Under the pieces are notes generated by a model. The model ran no database searches, was not told the DNA's origin, and saw only the letters and a list, made by a program, of their open reading frames with translations. DNA of 22,668 bases from Phycisphaerales bacterium (GTDB taxonomy: Bacteria > Planctomycetota > Phycisphaerae > UBA1845 > Fen-1342), in contig JALHJL010000056.1 of the NCBI GenBank assembly GCA_022839625.1, forward strand, positions 1 through 22,668. Direction: 5' to 3'. Shown here piece after piece: positions 1-6,135 of the stretch. Numbering within the stretch: the first letter of the stretch is position 1; every line of letters begins with the position of its first letter. A program made the translations under genes and the position numbers.

Positions 1-386
1 TCGACGGCGACGTGCTGCGGACCGTGAAGCAGTTCCAGAACCGCCAGTATTCGATCAGCCTCTCGCAGAACACGCTCCGCGGGCAGATCAGCTCGGTGAT
101 CCGTGGTCGACGCGGGCGTGGCTGTATGCGTGGGCTCCCCCGTGGCCGCCCTGGGCGGCGTGACGCGAACGTCGGCCACGTTGGCCAGCTCCTCGGCCCG
201 GCGTAGCGCCCGTTCGCTCAGCCCGCCCTCGGCATTCGCCTGTAGCCGCCAGGCTATCCGGCGGATCAAGTAGTGCTTGTGGCGGCTGCGGACCGGCTCG
301 CCGAACACCTCGACGTACCGCTGCTGGAGCTGCCCGACCGTCATCTGCTCGAGCGCCGTGAGCTCCTTGGCGAGGTTCAGTTTCAT
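1..386 (-). CDS. DUF2924 domain protein, C-terminus cut by window edge
   Basis: About 128 codons stay open from the ATG at 386 to the left edge. The N-terminal half, with motifs such as LTALEQMTVGQL, YVEVFGEP and HKHYLIRRIAWRLQA, is the DUF2924 signature as I know it. This short family has no established biochemical role and is typically found next to large serine recombinases in mobile cassettes. The start overlaps the stop of the preceding small gene (ATGA at 383-386), so the two are probably translationally coupled. The residues after about position 95 (from TTDHRADLPAERVLRE onward) do not clearly match the usual DUF2924 C-terminus (DRRLPxxGTVLxREY...). The end may therefore be diverged or frameshifted, and the true 3' end is outside the window. 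I expect a recombinase gene beyond the left edge, but cannot see it. Confidence 0.75.
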   Translation of the reverse strand, partial: MKLNLAKELTALEQMTVGQLQQRYVEVFGEPVRSRHKHYLIRRIAWRLQANAEGGLSERALRRAEELANVADVRVTPPRAATGEPTHTATPASTTDHRADLPAERVLREADRILAVLELLHGPQHVAV

Positions 387-619
387 GCGTCGTCTCCGTC
401 GTCCCGGGGCGTGAACCCGCGGGTACCGTCGGACACACTGAGCCTCGTTTTGCGGGAAAGCTCAAGGCAAGTTTCGGCCGCGGGCCGAGATTTCTGAGCA
501 TCGCTGATCGTGGTCGCTTTCACCTGGCGGCGCCAGCGAACGACGCCCCGTGCAAGAATCGATGCGACCTGTCGTCTGCGTACGGCGGGATCGAGCGGCG
601 CATCCGTGCGCTTCGGCAT
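383..619 (-). CDS. Small conserved protein upstream of DUF2924 gene
   Basis: A 78-residue protein starting MPKRTDAPLDPAVRRRQV. I chose the ATG at 619 over the one at 643 because AGGAG stands seven bases upstream of it. The protein is basic, with a predicted short helical segment (RRRQVASILARGVVRWRRQ), and has no membrane segment or catalytic motif I recognise. It ends in a DDGDDA tail whose stop codon overlaps the ATG of the DUF2924 gene. From memory, small proteins of this type recur directly before DUF2924 and recombinase genes, so I read it as part of the same cassette. Function unknown; a DNA-binding accessory of the recombinase is only a guess. Confidence 0.6.
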   Translation of the reverse strand: MPKRTDAPLDPAVRRRQVASILARGVVRWRRQVKATTISDAQKSRPAAETCLELSRKTRLSVSDGTRGFTPRDDGDDA

Positions 620-651
620 GGGCAAACTCCTGGGCCGATCCACGCGTCACG

Positions 652-686
652 CATAACGCGCGGGTCGCGGCCGTCTGCCCGTTATG
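652..686 (-). repeat. Imperfect inverted repeat, ATAAC...GTTAT core, 3' of HEPN gene
   Basis: CATAACG at 652-658 and CGTTATG at 680-686 are perfect 7-bp arms separated by 21 bases. A mismatch and further G/C pairing extend the stem inward. The repeat lies about 80 bases past the HEPN stop and 33 bases before the small gene start at 619. It shares its ATAAC/GTTAT core with the two repeats upstream of the HEPN gene. No T-tract follows, so it is not an obvious intrinsic terminator. Confidence 0.5.
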
Positions 687-764
687 TACGCCGTCCGCGC
701 ATCGCGTGTCCGTGCTGTCGCGAGAGATGCGGCTTGATCACGACCCGATACTCCGTTCGACGAC

Positions 765-2342
765 TCAGAGCGACCGCTTCCAGTCGTCTTCCCAGATGTC
801 GAGCGGGTTGGGGACGATGATCTGCGATGGGTCTCTCGACGATTCGCGGCACCGCTCTTCCTGCCACACCCCCAACGACAGGTAGATGAACGCAGCGCGA
901 GCCGTCCTCATCAATCGGAGGGTCTTCGCGGCGAAATCTGACCGGCGAAGCGACCTCGCGAGCGAATCCGTTAGAAAACTGAGTTCGTGGGCTTCCGCAT
1001 CGGACGGTTCGGACCAGATGTCATCGTGGAGCTTGAGGTACTTATGCTCCAGGTGATTTCGAATGAGCGCCACATCGCGAGCGTCAGGCTCCAGGGCCTC
1101 GCGGAAGCCCGCCGCGTCTTCGCTGAGGTCCTTGCTAAGCCAGAACAGGCCTCGAAATGGCCAGTTCTCGCGCTGCCGCAAGTCCGGGCGCAGGGGCTTT
1201 GAGCGGTCGCCCTTCTCGTACCACAGCGAGCGAAACGACACGCGTTTCTCCGGTATTCCCAACGACAAGTAATCGTTCAGAAAGTACGAGATCTTGTCCA
1301 GCAGAGAGTATGACATGCGGAACGCGCACTTCAGCTTCTCGGTCGCAAGCGAGTACGCGGGGTAATCCAGCGTGTTGAACAAAAGCACGTCCCGGTCGGA
1401 GAAGTGAACGCCCTCCTCGTTCTCAGCCTCGTAGAAGAGGTACCGCGCAGAGACGAATTCCTGCTTCATCTGATTGAAAAAGCCGGCGTGCTTTGGGCCC
1501 TGGTCGAGCGGCGTAACCATTGGTGGGAGCGTCAGCGAGTCACGCGCCGCGGACCACGAATCGCCGACGTCATTCAGTGGCGTCAGGAAGAGCCGATGCG
1601 CCAGCGCCCAGCGCCGGTACTTGATCTCAGCGGGTCGAGCGCGTTTGGGGGGCTCATCAGTTGGCGGGCCTTTGGCGACGAATGCGGGATCGAGCACACG
1701 CTCGATCCGCTCACGAACGGCAGTGAAGCCGATCCGCGCGTCCTCTTGGAGACGCCGCTGCAGCGCCTCTCGGAGATCATACAACGCCGCGCGAAGCAAG
1801 ATGGCTGCGCTCTCGCGGTCGTGGAGGCCGTGCGCGTAAAACGACAGGGCGTACCCTCGGTTGCCGCGGGCCATCCCGAACGTTGGGTCGATGCTCAGGG
1901 CCTCGTCCCAGTAGGCGATCGCCTCTACGAAGCGGCCAACCGTGTTCATCAGGTTGCCTAGATTCGTAAGGGCTGGGCAACCGAGATTCCAGCCGGTGGC
2001 GCGGTGTGCCCGTGCCATCTGAACCGCCAGCCGCAAGTGAATGATCTCGCTTTCCGCCTCGGGCTGTTCCCACTCCCAACGCGCGGTATCGCCTTGCCGT
2101 CGCATATGACGCAGCCCAGCCCAAGCGTTCGCCAAGTAGTAATGAAGCGTTGCGCCGCGTGCCGTATCGCCGAGTTTTTGGAGGAGAGATTCTCCCACCG
2201 CGATTGCATGCTTCAGGGCGGATTCGTCACGCCGGTCAGTCGCCTGATCGATCAGTTGTCCAAGGTGCTTGAGCGCGCGGAGGGCGGGCACGGATGCCGG
2301 ATCGAGCTTGGTCAGCGCTTCATACGGCGGATCATTGTCCAT
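765..2342 (-). CDS. TPR-containing LA2681-like HEPN domain protein
   Basis: A 525-residue soluble protein. Residues about 45-170 form helical repeats, including a clear TPR (ALTNLGNLMNTVGRFVEAIA, then a second helix about 150-168). Residues about 280-480 match the LA2681-type HEPN domain: blocks around NQMKQEFVSARYLFYEAE, the segment after DRDVLLFNTLDYPAYS, FLNDYLSLGIP and NWPFRGLFWLSKDL. A canonical R-N-x-x-x-H motif (RNHLEH, R428-H433) lies in VALIRNHLEHKYLKLHDD. HEPN proteins with this motif are often metal-independent RNases in toxin-antitoxin or antiviral systems, so an RNA-cleaving, TPR-regulated effector is likely but inferred. No partner antitoxin is adjacent: the gene stands alone between inverted repeats. 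The start at 2342 has only a weak GGGTGA-like ribosome site nearby. Confidence 0.82.
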   Translation of the reverse strand: MDNDPPYEALTKLDPASVPALRALKHLGQLIDQATDRRDESALKHAIAVGESLLQKLGDTARGATLHYYLANAWAGLRHMRRQGDTARWEWEQPEAESEIIHLRLAVQMARAHRATGWNLGCPALTNLGNLMNTVGRFVEAIAYWDEALSIDPTFGMARGNRGYALSFYAHGLHDRESAAILLRAALYDLREALQRRLQEDARIGFTAVRERIERVLDPAFVAKGPPTDEPPKRARPAEIKYRRWALAHRLFLTPLNDVGDSWSAARDSLTLPPMVTPLDQGPKHAGFFNQMKQEFVSARYLFYEAENEEGVHFSDRDVLLFNTLDYPAYSLATEKLKCAFRMSYSLLDKISYFLNDYLSLGIPEKRVSFRSLWYEKGDRSKPLRPDLRQRENWPFRGLFWLSKDLSEDAAGFREALEPDARDVALIRNHLEHKYLKLHDDIWSEPSDAEAHELSFLTDSLARSLRRSDFAAKTLRLMRTARAAFIYLSLGVWQEERCRESSRDPSQIIVPNPLDIWEDDWKRSL

Positions 2343-2425
2343 GATCGGTCACCCGCGGCCGAAAACAGCCAGTCAGGCGGATTCTCGCTTGAAGCCCGTC
2401 AATGATCCACCTGCACCACGCCGCG

Positions 2426-2536
2426 CTATAACCCGCCGGGCGGAGGTTTCGATGCTGCGCGCCGGGTTATCCGCGCGCGACATAACCCGAGGCGAATTTG
2501 TTCGATGAGTCGGACCGGGTTATGAGGCGCGCGACA
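2426..2536 (-). repeat. Two tandem ~53-bp imperfect repeats, each palindromic
   Basis: Read on the minus strand, each unit begins with TGTCGCGCGC, then has ATAACCCGG, a central ATCGAA, a CGCC, and ends CGGGTTAT. Unit one spans about 2536-2482 and unit two about 2483-2428. The outer arms are ATAACCCG at 2428-2435 with CGGGTTAT at 2463-2470, and ATAACCCG at 2482-2489 with CGGGTTAT at 2516-2523. Arms are conserved while the middle diverges. That suggests selection on a folded or recombining structure rather than on coding. Confidence 0.6.
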
Positions 2537-2596
2537 GTCTCTCGCCCGGCTGGTTATGGACCGCGTTAACCCGCGGGTCGGCACAGGCGAGAGACT
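2536..2596. repeat. 11-bp perfect inverted repeat with nested smaller repeat
   Basis: AGTCTCTCGCC at 2536-2546 pairs perfectly with GGCGAGAGACT at 2586-2596. Inside, GGTTA (2552-2556) and TAACC (2567-2571) form a second pair. The spacing of 39 bases would allow a cruciform or a branched RNA hairpin. It abuts the tandem palindromic units. Confidence 0.55.
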
Positions 2597-2729
2597 CAGA
2601 GACTTTCGCCCGCGGAGCGCCGGCGGCGGGCGGCGAGGCCCCACCCGTGAGCGCGCGTGCCGCGCCCGGAGAGACCTCGCGTGGCCATCGTCCGTCGCTA
2701 ACTCGTTGCGGAAACTCGCGATAGAAGCG

Positions 2730-2761
2730 ACAACGCCCAGGCGTCTCTGCCCGGGCGTCGT
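2730..2761. terminator. Strong stem-loop, possible bidirectional terminator
   Basis: ACAACGCCCAGGC at 2730-2742 and GCCCGGGCGTCGT at 2749-2761 form a 13-bp stem with two mismatched or wobble positions around a 6-base loop. There is no T-run on either side, so intrinsic termination is doubtful. It could also be part of the repeat cluster or an IS target feature. Confidence 0.4.
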
Positions 2762-2856
2762 GCGTTAACCTCTCGGTCGCATCGTTTCGATACGACCTTT
2801 GTGTCCGTTGAATGAACCGCGCCCCGGTCGGAGTTGGTTGGACGACGTGCCGAGGA

Positions 2857-4548
2857 TCAGCTCTCTTCGGGGGATGCGTCGGCGGACGGGGCGGGCTGCC
2901 TTTTCTGCCACTGGTCCGGCAACCAGTCGTCGAGGCGGCTGACCGGCGTGTCGGGCAGGTTCGCCAGCAGTTGCGTGAGGTAGGCTTGCGGATTGATCTC
3001 ATGCCGCCGGCAGGTGCTGGTCAGGCTGCTGAGGATGGCGGCGGTCTCGCCGCCGCGGGGGGAGCCGGCGAACAGGGCGTTCTTGCGCAGCAGGGCGATC
3101 CGCTTCATCTGCTGCTCGGCCAGATTATTGTGGATCGGCACCGCCGGGTCGGTCGTGAACAGCGTCAACGCCGGCCACTGATTCAGCGTGTAGCCGATTG
3201 CCTCGGCCAGCGGATGCTTCGGCAGCAGCTTGGCCTTCTGCTCGACGAGCAACGCGTGCAGCGACTCGAGTAACGGCACGGCTTCGGCTTGCCGGCGGCG
3301 CAGACGTTCGTCGGCCCGGCGCCGCCGCTCGGCCGCGTGGGACTCGGCATCAGTCGGCGCATCCGCAGTGGGTTTCAGGTCCGGCAGCCGCGCTTCGAGT
3401 TTGAACAGCCCGTTGATCAGTCGCAGGATGGCCCGGGCGACCTCGGGCGCTGCTTTTTCGTTGTCCACGAACTTGCGGCGCGCGTGGGCCCAGCAGCCGG
3501 CGCGCGGCAGTTCCTGGCTCAGCACGATCCCGTCATAGCCGCCGTAGGCATCCGCCAGCAGCGTGCCGCGGAAGTCCTTCAGGAACTGCGCCGGTCCGTC
3601 GCGTTTGCGGCTCTCGGTGAAGGCGAACACGTTGTACGGGTGGGCGTCGTCGCCGCGGTAGATCCACATCCGGGCCTTCTTGGCCTTGCCCGGCTGGAGC
3701 AGCGGCATCTCCGTGTCATCCGTCGCCAGCACGTGCGACTCGAGCACGCGCTGCACCATCCGGTCGTACAGCGGCCGCACCAGCCGAGCCACGTCATGCA
3801 ACCACAGGCACATCGTCGAGCGATCCAGTTCGAAGCCCTGCCGGGCGAAGATGTGCTGCAAGCGGTGCAGCGGCAAATAGTCGCCGTACTTCGCCGTGAC
3901 CACGTAGGCCAGCAGCCCCGGCCCGGGGAGCCCCTTGTCGATCGGCGAGCCGTTGGTCTTGGTCGCCAGCGCGATGTTCGGGTTGTCGCCGTTCTGTTCG
4001 CACTGGCGGCAGGCGTACTTGTGCTGGATGTGCTTGATCCGTACGAACGAGCCCGGCAGGTACTCGATCGTGTAGCTGACCGCTTCGCCGATCTTCGCGC
4101 GCGCGGCCTGGCAGGTCGGGCATTTGCACAACTCGTCGGGCAACTCGTAGACGTGCTCGATCAGCGGCAGGTGCTCGAGCGAACCGATGTCTCGTCGGCC
4201 ACGCGTCCGCAGTCGGCGTGACCTGCGCCGCTGCGTCGACGCGTCTTCGTCCGGCTCGGCGGGAAGGTCGCCGGCCTCGATCGGCAACGCATCGAGCCGC
4301 CCGCCGAAGTCCAGCAGGAGCTGGCCCGGGTCACGGAGCCGATCGGCCCGTGGGCCGTAGGCCTGCTTGAGCGCCTTGGCCAGCCGCACTTCCAGACGCA
4401 GCTTCTCGAGGTAGTATTCGTCACGCTGCTGCGTCAGTGTCGCGATGGTCTGCTGGTGTTCGGCGATGACGTGCTCGCGCGCGATGAGCAAGCGCTTGAG
4501 CTCCGCGATGTCATCGGGCAGGGATGTAAGCGGGGAAGCGTCTTCCAT
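2857..4548 (-). CDS. tnpC: IS66 family transposase TnpC
   Basis: A 563-residue DDE transposase, full length for the family. Domains in order: an N-terminal leucine-rich coiled coil (about 15-65), an IS66 zinc-binding region with Cys pairs (CKCPTC about 141-146 and CRQC about 180-183), and the catalytic core with Asp in ATDDTEMP (about D277), Asp in LLADAYGGYDG (about D333) and Glu in HNNLAEQQMKR (about E478). A C-terminal IS66 tail (AGSPRGGETAAILSSL) follows. I start at the ATG at 4548 (MEDASPLTS); the frame is open further upstream, but that stretch overlaps tnpB and has no family similarity. Intact as read. Confidence 0.93.
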   Translation of the reverse strand: MEDASPLTSLPDDIAELKRLLIAREHVIAEHQQTIATLTQQRDEYYLEKLRLEVRLAKALKQAYGPRADRLRDPGQLLLDFGGRLDALPIEAGDLPAEPDEDASTQRRRSRRLRTRGRRDIGSLEHLPLIEHVYELPDELCKCPTCQAARAKIGEAVSYTIEYLPGSFVRIKHIQHKYACRQCEQNGDNPNIALATKTNGSPIDKGLPGPGLLAYVVTAKYGDYLPLHRLQHIFARQGFELDRSTMCLWLHDVARLVRPLYDRMVQRVLESHVLATDDTEMPLLQPGKAKKARMWIYRGDDAHPYNVFAFTESRKRDGPAQFLKDFRGTLLADAYGGYDGIVLSQELPRAGCWAHARRKFVDNEKAAPEVARAILRLINGLFKLEARLPDLKPTADAPTDAESHAAERRRRADERLRRRQAEAVPLLESLHALLVEQKAKLLPKHPLAEAIGYTLNQWPALTLFTTDPAVPIHNNLAEQQMKRIALLRKNALFAGSPRGGETAAILSSLTSTCRRHEINPQAYLTQLLANLPDTPVSRLDDWLPDQWQKRQPAPSADASPEES

Positions 4549-4622
4549 GACCACCGAAATATACACACCCCCAAGTGTCCCAGACGAACCTACCAGAGAA
4601 TAATGGGTATTCTGGTTCCGGG

Positions 4623-5009
4623 CTAACGTGCGTGGTGCGGCTGATGGTAACGCTTCACACGCTTGATGCTCCCCAGATCGATGCCGTCCAGCAGCATCGC
4701 CAGCTCGCTGGCCTTCAACTCCACTGACACCTGCTCCGCCGCCAGCTTCGGCAGCTTGAACGTGCCGACTTCCAGCCTTTTGTACCACAGCACGTAGCCG
4801 TCGCGATCCCAGTACAATGCTTTGAGGCGCGCGCCCCGCCGCGAGCGGAACACGAACAGGTGGCCCGACTGCGGATGCTGACGTGTCACCTGCTGGGCCT
4901 GCTCGGCCAACCGATCAAACCCCCGCCGCATGTCGGTCGGCCCGGTGCACAGCCAGATCCGCGTCTGCGCCGCACGATCCAGTTGCGCCAGCGACGGCAG
5001 GTGGATCAC
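4623..5009 (-). CDS. tnpB: IS66 family accessory protein TnpB
   Basis: A 128-residue protein with the IS66 TnpB (Orf2) hallmarks: LCTGPTDMRRGFDRLA, GHLFVFRSRRGARLKALYWD, GYVLWYKRLEVGTFKLP and ELAMLLDGIDL. TnpB is required for IS66 transposition, but its biochemical role is not settled. The start is a GTG at 5009 with GGGGAGG upstream; it overlaps the tnpA stop (GTGA), indicating coupling. The longer ATG at 5084 would add non-conserved residues antiparallel to nothing useful and was rejected. About 75 bases separate it from tnpC. Confidence 0.92.
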   Translation of the reverse strand: MIHLPSLAQLDRAAQTRIWLCTGPTDMRRGFDRLAEQAQQVTRQHPQSGHLFVFRSRRGARLKALYWDRDGYVLWYKRLEVGTFKLPKLAAEQVSVELKASELAMLLDGIDLGSIKRVKRYHQPHHAR

Positions 5010-5405
5010 ACGTCCGCCTCCCCAATCGCGGCGTCTTGAGTGCCGCGCTCCAGCGCGGCCACCAGGTCCCGCAACGTTTGCCAATCAAATCCGGGCCGCA
5101 CGATCACGCGCCGCCCACGCGGAAGATGAAGTTCGAGCGCGCCGTGATCATCCATCGCGTCCGCTTCCGGCGTCAGCCGCACCTCGGCGAACGTCGCGAT
5201 GGACCGTCTTGTGTTGGACAGGGCGCCCCTCTCCCGCAACTTCCGCCGCCAGGGCGCCCCTCTCCCGCAACTTCCGCCGCCAGGCGAAAAACGACGATTG
5301 CGGCACACGCGCCCGCCGGCAGTACGCCGCCACCGACAAACCGCTGTCCGCATGCCCCCGCACAATCTCACGCCACCGTACGGCCGAATCTCCGCGCTTG
5401 CTCAT
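5006..5405 (-). pseudogene. tnpA: IS66 TnpA, frameshifted by a 31-bp tandem duplication
   Basis: TnpA is the helix-turn-helix protein of IS66. The N-terminal part (MSKRGDSAVRWREIVRGHAD, then SVAAYCRRARVPQSSFFAWR) starts at the ATG at 5405 behind a GGGGGG ribosome site. The C-terminal part (RLTPEADAMDDHGALELHLP to IGEADV) lies in another frame and ends at 5006. Between them a 31-bp unit is present twice (5220-5250 and 5251-5281), and WRRKLRERGAL is encoded in each copy. Removing one copy rejoins the frames into a normal protein of about 122 residues. Unless frameshifting or a suppressor acts, the protein is truncated. A sequencing or assembly artefact at the repeat is the alternative. Confidence 0.88.
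5220..5281. repeat. 31-bp perfect tandem duplication within tnpA
   Basis: The unit starting AGGGCGCCCCTCTCCCGCAA occurs twice head to tail with no difference, and three bases (AGG) of a third begin at 5282. Because 31 is not a multiple of three, it shifts the frame of tnpA. Identity of the copies suggests a recent replication-slippage event. Confidence 0.95.
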
Positions 5406-5463
5406 GCCCCCCAACATCGCACATCGCCCGCCCCGCGCAAAGATGCGGTTCGTTCAACGCACA

Positions 5464-5645
5464 CGAAGGAAGGCAATCAGCGAGCCTCGTCCGTCCATCA
5501 AGCACAGCATGAAGCGATTGACGCCGGTCGCGAAGCGGCCAAGGTGCAACGCTCTGAGCTCGTGATCCACGGTCGCGATGGCAAGATCCGGGACAAGGAC
5601 AGCTTCGGCAACGATCCCTGTCCGCCCCGCGACACGAGACACTAG
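5464..5645 (+). pseudogene. DUF2188 protein, 5' end lost at IS66 insertion
   Basis: This plus-strand fragment of about 60 codons reads KEGNQRASSVHQAQHEAIDA through RDGKIRDKDSFGNDP and CPPRDTRH to a TAG at 5643. It matches the C-terminal two thirds of DUF2188 proteins (typical: EGNxRASxVHxTQxEAIDxA and DGRIRDKDSYGNDPxPPRD). The part that should precede it, with the usual HVVPxxxGWAV start, is absent: the frame runs directly into the IS66 right terminal repeat. I found no matching 5' fragment at the left end of the IS, so the rest was deleted or moved. DUF2188 has no known function. Confidence 0.82.
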
Positions 5646-6135
5646 CCAACACAAGGGCGGGCACCGGTGGCGCGGGGCCTCGGGAACACGAGGTCAGACC
5701 CCGGCGGCCAGGGCGAGTAGGTCAGATGCCCGGCCGTCGGGTTCGGAGCGGTCGCTGGCGAAGCCGGAATCGGGTGAAGACACCGGTCAAGGGGGCCACC
5801 AGGGCAAGGATCGTAAAGTCGCGCTGCACCCGGGCGAACTCGCTAGCTCCCCGGCCGGCAGCGTCGCCATGGCCCTGCAGATCACCCGCGCGAAGAAGTT
5901 GCGCCGCTGGTCACGCCTCGCCCATGCCCTGTTGGTTTCCGCAGGCAGCGGGCAATCCCGGGTCGCCGAGTAGCTCCGAAGTCCGGGTTCGGTGCCCGAC
6001 GAGCAGGTTGGCTCGTGCAGCGAGAATGCCAGCCTGAACGGCTGGACGTCGTGGGGAGTTGATCTCAGTGAGCTAGGCGGGCTGGCGGCGGCACGTCGGA
6101 GGTATCTGCTGGGCTTTGACAACGATCTCTGGCAC
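5646..6135. other. Gene-free stretch with a candidate structured RNA
   Basis: No frame has convincing protein content; the open frames on both strands are low-complexity GC-rich translations. A plus-strand frame (about 5800-5973, RVALHPGELASS-like then HALLVSAGSGQSRVAE) resembles translations I associate with sequence near bacterial group II introns, but this is unverified recall. Just after it, at 5992-6056, bases can form a closed three-helix junction. The 3' end of the PFK gene lies immediately to the right on the opposite strand, with no clear terminator. Confidence 0.4.
5992..6056 (+). ncRNA. Possible group II intron 5' fragment or other structured RNA
   Basis: The sequence begins GTGCCCGACGAGC, similar to the GUGYG 5' end of group II introns. 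CCCGACGA (5995-6002) can pair at seven of eight positions with TCGTGGGG (6049-6056). The enclosed part holds two perfect hairpins: CTCG/CGAG (6012-6015 and 6021-6024) and CCAGCC/GGCTGG with a TGAAC loop (6029-6045). No reverse transcriptase and no domain V are seen downstream, so at most it is a remnant. Confidence 0.25.

Larger units (their letters stand above)
2343..2795. other. Gene-free repeat-rich stretch between HEPN gene and IS66
   Basis: No reading frame here has recognisable protein features. The stretch is packed with inverted repeats, annotated separately: two tandem ATAACCCG/CGGGTTAT units (2426-2536), an 11-bp inverted repeat enclosing a smaller one (2536-2596), and a strong hairpin (2730-2761). 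The HEPN promoter presumably lies at its left side, but I see no convincing -35/-10 pair. Confidence 0.6.
2796..5469 (-). mobile_element. IS66-family insertion sequence
   Basis: The three-gene tnpA-tnpB-tnpC layout is diagnostic of IS66. Terminal inverted repeats are visible: the left end (2796-2820) reads inward CCTTTGTGTCCGTTGAATGA and ends ACCGC; the right end (5445-5469, complement) reads inward CCTTCGTGTGCGTTGAACGA and ends ACCGC. That is 22 of 25 matches. The exact outermost base is uncertain; the repeat might begin at GTGT. No matching 8-bp target duplication is seen on either choice, so the element is probably old or has mediated a rearrangement. Its tnpA is frameshifted, so autonomous movement is doubtful. 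The right end interrupts a DUF2188 gene. Confidence 0.85.

Noticed and set aside
2426..2596. CRISPR-like array
   Set aside because: Only two diverged units, each palindromic across its full length, with no unique spacers and no cas genes.
4549..4788. Upstream extension of TnpC to ATG 4788
   Set aside because: It overlaps tnpB in another frame, and the added 80 residues lack IS66 similarity; family TnpC proteins begin near the chosen ATG.
5578..5973. Plus-strand frame of 131 codons after the DUF2188 fragment
   Set aside because: The composition is basic and low-complexity, with no domain. I treat it as non-coding, possibly intron-related, sequence.
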